Both the position numbers and the translations under genes were made by a program. Below, piece by piece: positions 58,814 through 64,000 of a stretch of 64,000 nt of DNA (position 1 is the stretch's first letter; every line of letters begins with the position of its first letter). Under the pieces are notes generated by a model. The model did not search any database, was not told where the DNA came from, and saw only the letters and a program-made list of their open reading frames with translations. Source of the DNA: Altererythrobacter sp. (lineage in GTDB: Bacteria > Pseudomonadota > Alphaproteobacteria > Sphingomonadales > Sphingomonadaceae). The stretch covers positions 40,494 to 104,493 of the forward strand of contig JAPSJS010000003.1 in assembly GCA_031178065.1 (NCBI GenBank). The letters run 5' to 3'.

Positions 58814-58935
58814 GGTCCCCCGCGAAGGCGGGGGCCTCAGGCCGCCTGGGACGACTTTAACGCCCGAGCATTCGACCGAGCACCGCCATGCATACGAAGC
58901 GCCAGTGGCACGAGGTCCCCGCCTCCGCGGGGACA
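58814..58935. repeat. Intergenic inverted repeat with GC-rich arms
   Basis: The left arm (58814-58837) contains cccccgcgaaggcgggggcc and the right arm (58912-58935) contains aggtccccgcctccgcgggg, an imperfect inverted copy; each arm is itself a small palindrome. The element fills the gap between the DUF1674 gene and the convergent P450 gene and may end transcription from both sides. It is of the short interspersed type common in sphingomonads. Confidence 0.75.
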
Positions 58936-58940
58936 CGGGC

Positions 58941-60341
58941 TCACAGCGGCTTGAACGTCACCTTCAGCCCGTCCTTGGGCCGGGGGATTGGCCAGGGCTG
59001 CCACTGCGGCTCGTAGCCGTCCTCGATCGCAATCTCGTAGCGGGTGAGGAGCTGCGCCATCAGCACTTTCACCTGCATGTAGGCGAAGTGGAGCCCGAGG
59101 CACATGTGCGCTCCGCCGCCAAACGGGATCCAGGCGTACTTGTGCCGATCCTTCACCGCTTCGGGCGTGAAACGCATCGGATCGAAGCGCGCGGGATCGG
59201 GCCAGTATTCTTCCATGCGGTGGACGAACTGCGCATTGATGCCGACCGGCGCGCCGGCGGGGATGCGATAGCCGCCGAACTCGAACTCGCGCAGCGCGCG
59301 GCGCGGCGTCGAGGGTACCGGCGGGATCATCCGCAGCGCTTCCTTGAACGCCATTTCGGTCAGCTCCAGCCTGCCGAGATCGTCGTAGCCGATATCGCCG
59401 CTGCCGCCGGTAATGGCGGTGATCTCGGCCCGCAGCCGTTCCTGCCACTCGGGATGCTTCGCCAGCAGCCAGACGAGCGTCGTCGCGGACGAGGTGATCG
59501 TGTCGTGCGCCGCCATCATCAGGAAGTTCATGTGGTCGACCACCTCGTCGACCGGCAGCATCGAGCCGTCCTCCCGCGTCGCGGTGGCGAACTGGCTGAA
59601 CATGTCCTGCCCGCCGCCCTCGGCACGGCGCCGATGGGTTTCCTTCGTGAAATAGTCGACCAGGAACTCGCGCCCCTTCACGCCCTTGCGCATCAGCGTG
59701 AAGGGCAGCGGCGTGCGGATCGGCGCGACCGAGGCCTGGACCATGTAAACGAACGCCTCGTTGATCCGGTCCGCTTCCGGCCCCCATGGAAGGCCGATGA
59801 AGCTGTCTGCCGCGAGGTCGAGCGTGAGCTGCTTGATCGCCGGGTAGAACTGCATCGGCGCGCCGCCCCAGCCCTTCACCGCCTGCGCGATCCCGCGATT
59901 GAGGCTGCCGGCATAGTGCCGCATCGGCCCCGGCTTGAACGCGATCGAGAGCGCGCGGCGATCGGCGCGGTGATGGTCGAAGTCCATCAGCATCAGCCCG
60001 CGCGGAAACAGCCGGTCGAGGATCGGGCCCCAGCCCTGTTCGGAGGAGAACAGCTTCTCGCGGTCGAACAGCACCAGCTCGTTCGCATCCGCCCCGACCA
60101 TGGCGATGTTCCAGCCGCCGAACGCCCTGCTCTTGTAGACCCGGCCATAAGTCTCGACCATGCGCCGGGTGAAGGCATGCGGATCGGCCAGCATGCGGAA
60201 AGTGTTGCCGACCACCGGCAATCCGCCTTCGCCGGGAATGTGCGCGATGTCGGCGTCGGTCAGCACGCTCTCGCGCCAGTGGCGCGGCGCGGGTTCGGCC
60301 GGAGCGTGGGCGGAAAGCGCGGGTTCGGCAAGCGTGGCCAT
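58941..60341 (-). CDS. Cytochrome P450
   Basis: 466 residues, soluble bacterial type. Heme-binding loop FGGGAHMCLG with the ligand Cys414; ExxR in FKEALRMIPP; I-helix oxygen motif MMAAHDTITS (A-x-x-D-T form); PERF-like region DPARFDPMRFTPE. P450s insert oxygen into C-H bonds with electrons from a ferredoxin and reductase, which are not nearby. An operator-like palindrome lies 15 bases upstream of the ATG. hemH ends 45 bases upstream on the same strand. Confidence 0.96.
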   Translation of the reverse strand: MATLAEPALSAHAPAEPAPRHWRESVLTDADIAHIPGEGGLPVVGNTFRMLADPHAFTRRMVETYGRVYKSRAFGGWNIAMVGADANELVLFDREKLFSSEQGWGPILDRLFPRGLMLMDFDHHRADRRALSIAFKPGPMRHYAGSLNRGIAQAVKGWGGAPMQFYPAIKQLTLDLAADSFIGLPWGPEADRINEAFVYMVQASVAPIRTPLPFTLMRKGVKGREFLVDYFTKETHRRRAEGGGQDMFSQFATATREDGSMLPVDEVVDHMNFLMMAAHDTITSSATTLVWLLAKHPEWQERLRAEITAITGGSGDIGYDDLGRLELTEMAFKEALRMIPPVPSTPRRALREFEFGGYRIPAGAPVGINAQFVHRMEEYWPDPARFDPMRFTPEAVKDRHKYAWIPFGGGAHMCLGLHFAYMQVKVLMAQLLTRYEIAIEDGYEPQWQPWPIPRPKDGLKVTFKPL

Positions 60342-60355
60342 GGCAACGGACCTCC

Positions 60356-60377
60356 TTACTTACCGCAGTGTAAGTAA
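60356..60377. promoter_or_regulatory. Operator-like palindrome upstream of the P450 gene
   Basis: TTACTTAC (60356-60363), six bases, GTAAGTAA (60370-60377): perfect 8-base arms in the 45-base gap between hemH and the P450 start. Size and symmetry fit a TetR-family operator, and TetR regulators commonly control P450 genes. No tetR gene adjoins it in this window. Confidence 0.6.
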
Positions 60378-60386
60378 TCCGCGCGG

Positions 60387-61409
60387 TTAAATCCAGCCCG
60401 CAAGTTCGCGACGTACCAGCGCCTCCAGCATGTCCATTCCCGGCTCGCGCGCGTTGAGGCAGGCCAGCGCCGCGAACCGCTCGCCGCCCGCGCCGAGGAA
60501 CTGATCGCGGCCCCGGATCGCCAGTTCCTCCAGCGTTTCGAGACAGTCCGCGGAGAAGCCTGGTGCGGCCACTACGAGCCGCTTGGTGCCCTTGTGTGCC
60601 TCTGTGACCAGCGTCCTGTCGGTCGCCGGTTCGAGCCATTTCGCCCGGCCAAAACGGCTCTGGAAGGTGGTATCTATCCGTAAGTTCGGTCGCCCCAGCG
60701 CTTCTTCCAGAAGCCGCGCGGTCTTGCGGCAGTGGCAATGGTAGGGATCGCCCAGGTGGAGCGTCCGCTCGGGCATGCCGTGGAAACTCAGCAGCAGAAC
60801 CTCCGGCGCGAAGTCGAGCGCATCGAGCTGCGCGCCAATGTCGCGGGCGAGCGCGTCAATGTAGAGCGGGTCATCATGGTACGGCGGCAGCGTCCGCAAT
60901 GCCGGTTGCCAACGCATTTCCCGCAGCTTGTCCGCAGCCTTGTCCACAACCGTCGCCGTCGTCGCGGCGCAGTACTGGGGATAGAGCGGCGCGAGCAGAA
61001 TACGCTCGCAGCCTTCCTCCATCAGCGCCTGAAGCTCGCCGCCGATCGCCGGTTGGCCGTAGCGCATGGCCCAGCGGACCCGCACCCCCTCGCCCAGCCG
61101 CGCCTGCAACTTCGCCGCCTGCTCGGCCGTGATCGCCGCCAGCGGCGAACCGGCGTCGGTCCAGACCTGACGATAAGCGTGCGCGCTCTTCTTCGGCCGC
61201 GTCGTGAGCACGAGCCCGCGCAGGATCGGTTGCCACGCCAGCCGCGGGATCTCAACCACGCGCGGGTCGGACAGGAACTCGGCGAGATAACGCTTCACGG
61301 ACACCGCATCCGGCGCATCGGGCGTGCCGAGATTGACGAGCAGGACGCCGATACGCCCGCTCCTCACCGGCGCGTGATCGCGCGGCACGTTCTGTTCCTG
61401 CCAGGTCAT
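60387..61409 (-). CDS. hemH: Ferrochelatase
   Basis: 340 residues. Ferrochelatase features: GVLLVNLGTPDAPDAVSVKRYLAEFLSDPRV at the start, LLLSFHGMPERTLHLGDPYHCHCRKTA with the catalytic His, and TFQSRFGRAKWLEPATDRTL. It inserts Fe(II) into protoporphyrin IX as the last step of heme synthesis, at the inner membrane. Overlaps the molybdopterin oxidoreductase gene by 4 bases (ATGA). The neighbouring P450 uses heme, but this may be chance. Confidence 0.97.
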   Translation of the reverse strand: MTWQEQNVPRDHAPVRSGRIGVLLVNLGTPDAPDAVSVKRYLAEFLSDPRVVEIPRLAWQPILRGLVLTTRPKKSAHAYRQVWTDAGSPLAAITAEQAAKLQARLGEGVRVRWAMRYGQPAIGGELQALMEEGCERILLAPLYPQYCAATTATVVDKAADKLREMRWQPALRTLPPYHDDPLYIDALARDIGAQLDALDFAPEVLLLSFHGMPERTLHLGDPYHCHCRKTARLLEEALGRPNLRIDTTFQSRFGRAKWLEPATDRTLVTEAHKGTKRLVVAAPGFSADCLETLEELAIRGRDQFLGAGGERFAALACLNAREPGMDMLEALVRRELAGWI

Positions 61410-63691
61410 AGCCCACCCGATAGCAGCGGCAGGCGGCGCAGGCGAAGCCCGGTTGCGGAATGAAGCGCGTTGGCGATCGCCGGTGCCGCCACCGCCACGC
61501 CGAGTTCACCCGGGTCGAATGGCTCCACCTCGCTCGCAACGAAGTCGACCTCGATCTCCGGCACGTCGGCCAGCAGCGGCAGGTTCAGGTCGGCGAGCCG
61601 GCCCTGGACCGGCAGGCCCTGCCGGTATTCGACCGCGGCGCCGAGCGCCTGCGCCATGCCGAAGACGAGCCCGCCCTCGATCTGCTGTCGCGCAATATCG
61701 ATATTGACGATCCGCCCGATGTCGACCGCCGCGGTCAGCCGGGTCACGCGCACGCCGCCTTCATCCTGCCGCGCCGTGGCGATGCAGGCGATCCGCCCGC
61801 CACCGGCTGCGCTGCCCATCCGGTGGCAGGCGAGCCCCTTGCCGCTCTGATTGAGGCCGCCGTCCCATTCGGCAAGCCGCGCGGCGCGCTGGAGGCATTC
61901 GGCCAAGCGCGCGTCCTCGCCCAGCATCCCGATCCGGTACGACAGCGGTTCGCGCCCATGCCGCGTCGCCAGTTCGTCGATAAAGCATTCGATGAAGAAC
62001 GCGGTGTAGCCGTGCGCATTGGCGCGCATCCGGCCGCTGGGCATCCCGGTCGCAACCGGGATGTGTTCGACCGTGACGTTGGGGATCGCGTAGGGCGGCA
62101 GCGCGCCTTCGGTCACCATCGGATCCGTTTCACCGGCGGTGTTTTCCAGCGCGGCGCGGCTCGTCTCGTTGTCGAACAGGCGGCGGCCGAACTCGCGTGC
62201 CGCCGGCTGCATCGCGATCCTGACCTTGAGCGCCGTAATCTCGCCATCGCCGTTCCGGCGGACGTTGGCCGAGACGATGGCAGAGACCGGAGCGCGGGGC
62301 CGCCCGGCGAGCTGTTCCTCCCACCGCGACCAGACGAGCTGGACGGGACGACCGTGTCTCTCCCCCACCTCGCGCGCGATCAGCGCCGCTTCGATGGCAT
62401 GATCGTGCTGGAGCCGCCGGTCGAAGCTGCCGCCGGCAGCCATCGGGTAGAGGATCACATCCGACATCGAGAGACCGATCGCCTCGGCCGCTGCCCGGCG
62501 AGCTCGCTCCGGCGCCTGGCTCGCGATCCATAGCTCCAGTCGCCCGTCGGCGAAGCGTGCAGTCGCGCTCGCGGTTTCCAGCGTGGCGTGCGCCCCCGGC
62601 GCGACGTCGTAGCGCAAAGCGAGATCGGGTGCCTCGGTCCACTCGGCCCCTTCGCCCTGCACCGCGACCGCCTCTCCCGAGCCGCGCCGGATCGCTTCGT
62701 CGAGCTTCGCCTCGATCTCGCCGGAATCGAGCGGTCCGGTGACACGGAAACGCGGACGCATGGCCTGGAGCGCACGATCGGCGGCCCACCAGTTGCTCGC
62801 GACCGCGGCGAGCCACCGCTTGCCCTCCACAACCTGCACCAGCTCGCGAATGCGCGCCGCCCGGCGCGGTTCGAAGTGCGACAACTCCGCCTGAGCCACC
62901 GGCCCATGCTTGATCGCCGCATAGACCATACCCGGCAGCCGCACGTCGCCCGCGAACAGGAAGCTTCCGTCGACTTTCGCAGGCAGGTCGAGCCGGGGGT
63001 ACGACGTCGCCGCATCGGCCGCGCCCGCAATCGGGCGTTCGGAAGCGGGATGCGGCCGCAGCGGCGGCGGATCGGGCGGCTCGAGCTGCGCCGCCTCCGC
63101 CGCAAGTTCGGCGAAGCGCAGCCGGCGCTCGCTGTGGCGGACGAACCCGGCGGCTGCGTCGCATTCCTCCCACGCGACGCCCCACCGCTCGGCCGCAGCC
63201 ATGCACAGGACCGCGCGGGCCGAGGCCGCCGCGAGGCGGCAGGGACGCTCGTGCGCTGCGAGCGTGGTGCCCTCGGCCGTCGCGACGAAGCGCGTTTCCT
63301 GCGCATAGCGCTTTGCCAGGAGATCGCCGGGTTCGTCCGCGAGACCGGGCGCGAAAGGCATCCACAGCGGCGCCCATTGGGCGGCCAGCGGGATATTGGC
63401 GTAGGCCCCGCTCACGGGTGCGGATTCGACAGCGATCTGCCGCCAGTCCGCACCGAGCTCGACCGCGACGATCTGCGGCAGGATCGTCGTCACGCCTTGC
63501 CCCATTTCGAGCTGGGGCACGGCCACGGTGACGACGCCGTCCTGCGCGATCTTGAGCCAGGCGCCGAAGCCGTATTCGCCGCGCCCGGGCACCAGCGGGT
63601 CGGGGAAGTTTCGCGGGCGCAACGTCCAGGCGACGAGCAGCCCCCCGCCCACCGCGGCACCGATCAGGATCCCGCGGCGGCTGACCCGCAT
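61406..63691 (-). CDS. Molybdopterin-binding subunit of a xanthine dehydrogenase-family enzyme (IorB-like)
   Basis: 761 residues. The N-terminus (MRVSRRGILIGAAVGGGLLVAW) is a Tat-type or anchor leader with twin Arg. The rest is the IorB-type molybdopterin domain: EMGQGVTTILPQIVAVELGA, SYPRLDLPAKVDGSFLFAGDV, MPSGRMRANAHGYTAFFIECFIDELA and GQGVTT-like loops, with GELGVAVAAPAIANAL near the end containing the usual catalytic Glu. Such subunits pair with a small 2Fe-2S protein (IorA type), which is not next to it. The start at 63691 lies 2 bases after the mrp stop. Confidence 0.88.
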   Translation of the reverse strand: MRVSRRGILIGAAVGGGLLVAWTLRPRNFPDPLVPGRGEYGFGAWLKIAQDGVVTVAVPQLEMGQGVTTILPQIVAVELGADWRQIAVESAPVSGAYANIPLAAQWAPLWMPFAPGLADEPGDLLAKRYAQETRFVATAEGTTLAAHERPCRLAAASARAVLCMAAAERWGVAWEECDAAAGFVRHSERRLRFAELAAEAAQLEPPDPPPLRPHPASERPIAGAADAATSYPRLDLPAKVDGSFLFAGDVRLPGMVYAAIKHGPVAQAELSHFEPRRAARIRELVQVVEGKRWLAAVASNWWAADRALQAMRPRFRVTGPLDSGEIEAKLDEAIRRGSGEAVAVQGEGAEWTEAPDLALRYDVAPGAHATLETASATARFADGRLELWIASQAPERARRAAAEAIGLSMSDVILYPMAAGGSFDRRLQHDHAIEAALIAREVGERHGRPVQLVWSRWEEQLAGRPRAPVSAIVSANVRRNGDGEITALKVRIAMQPAAREFGRRLFDNETSRAALENTAGETDPMVTEGALPPYAIPNVTVEHIPVATGMPSGRMRANAHGYTAFFIECFIDELATRHGREPLSYRIGMLGEDARLAECLQRAARLAEWDGGLNQSGKGLACHRMGSAAGGGRIACIATARQDEGGVRVTRLTAAVDIGRIVNIDIARQQIEGGLVFGMAQALGAAVEYRQGLPVQGRLADLNLPLLADVPEIEVDFVASEVEPFDPGELGVAVAAPAIANALHSATGLRLRRLPLLSGGL

Positions 63692-63693
63692 CC

Positions 63694-64000
63694 TCAGGCG
63701 TCCGCGCCGTCGAGCCAGTGTGAGAGCTTGTCCGCGATAGCGCGGAACGCCTCGCCCTGCGGGCTGTCGCCCGCGGCGGGCGGCGTTCCGGCGTCGCTCG
63801 CCTCGCGGATCTCGAGCGACAGCGGAATGCGCCCGAGGAAGGGCACACCCTTCGCCGCAGCGGCAGTCTCCACGCCGCCCGTGCCGAACGGATCGCTCAC
63901 CTCGCCGCAATGCGGGCAGGCGTAGCCGGCCATGTTCTCGACCAGGCCGATCACGGGAATGGAGCCCGTTTCGAACAGCTGCATCGCGCGTGTCGCGTCG
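63694..64000 (-). CDS. mrp: Mrp/NBP35 family Fe-S cluster carrier ATPase, C-terminal part
   Basis: The 5' end lies beyond the window. The frame is open to the edge (DATRAMQLFETGSIPVIGLVENMAGY), followed by the family's CPHCG (CxxC) motif and GVPFLGRIPLSLEIREASDAGTP. Mrp proteins are P-loop ATPases that carry 4Fe-4S clusters to target enzymes, bridging a dimer through the CxxC. Its position before a molybdopterin oxidoreductase gene may be functional, since these enzymes need Fe-S partners. Confidence 0.93.
   Translation of the reverse strand, partial: DATRAMQLFETGSIPVIGLVENMAGYACPHCGEVSDPFGTGGVETAAAAKGVPFLGRIPLSLEIREASDAGTPPAAGDSPQGEAFRAIADKLSHWLDGADA

Noticed and set aside
1..64000. CRISPR arrays, insertion sequences, prophage or integrase genes
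   Set aside because: No regularly spaced direct repeats, transposase or integrase motifs were seen; the two tRNA genes have no adjoining integrase or duplicated 3' end.

Overview
The window is high-GC DNA (roughly two thirds G+C by eye) with the gene content of an alphaproteobacterium of the order Sphingomonadales, most likely family Erythrobacteraceae. Pointers are the cluster of DUF2155, an NDUFA12-like complex I protein and aat; several catabolic-type TonB-dependent receptors; a DUF1674/SdhAF4 protein; short palindromic intergenic repeats typical of sphingomonads; and the secE-nusG-rplK-rplA block with a tRNA-Trp gene nearby. Both ends cut a gene: an outer-membrane efflux factor on the left and an Mrp-type P-loop ATPase on the right.

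Layout. 0-6.5 kb: efflux factor end, a TSUP permease, then a five-gene copper-flavoured operon (DUF2946-like, PCu(A)C, SCO, TonB receptor, PepSY membrane protein). 6.5-14.8 kb: a secreted TolB-amidohydrolase facing a fused 2-oxoacid dehydrogenase E1, an overlapping FabD-like acyltransferase and a flavin monooxygenase. 15-17.8 kb: CinA-like protein, polysaccharide deacetylase, FemAB/BioF2-like GNAT and a small membrane protein. 17.9-22.8 kb: rplA, rplK, nusG, secE, an Na+:alanine symporter and tRNA-Trp. 22.9-25.5 kb: aat, DUF2155, NDUFA12, DUF192, RecX. 25.6-31.4 kb: fatty acyl-AMP ligase, DUF389 protein, and a TelA-XpaC-like-PHA-granule-type operon. 31.4-41.4 kb: mannose-1-P guanylyltransferase, TonB, a large TonB receptor, 2OG-Fe(II) oxygenase, CNT nucleoside transporter, queuosine-precursor transporter, Lrp regulator, leucine dehydrogenase and an ACT-like small protein.

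41.4-53.5 kb is the most distinctive region: eight minus-strand genes in two tightly packed operons, followed by a divergent XRE-cupin regulator. They encode two M19 dipeptidases, two penicillin-binding/beta-lactamase-fold serine hydrolases, a TonB receptor, a YkvI-type permease, a DUF1611 protein (DgcN family) and an enolase-superfamily epimerase (DgcA/dipeptide epimerase family). The two operons share a nearly identical promoter/operator sequence. The most economical reading is a regulon for uptake and breakdown of peptides that contain D-amino acids, probably D-glutamate, with peptidoglycan fragments as a plausible source.

53.5-64 kb: tRNA-Lys, folK (apparently with a CTG start), N-carbamoylputrescine amidase, an exported methyltransferase, msrA, a CatB-like acetyltransferase, an RsmB-type rRNA methyltransferase, SdhAF4-like protein, cytochrome P450 with an operator-like palindrome, hemH, an orphan molybdopterin oxidoreductase subunit, and mrp (partial). 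No CRISPR array, insertion sequence, prophage or integrase was seen. The only gene-free stretch above 300 bases is 19091-19700.
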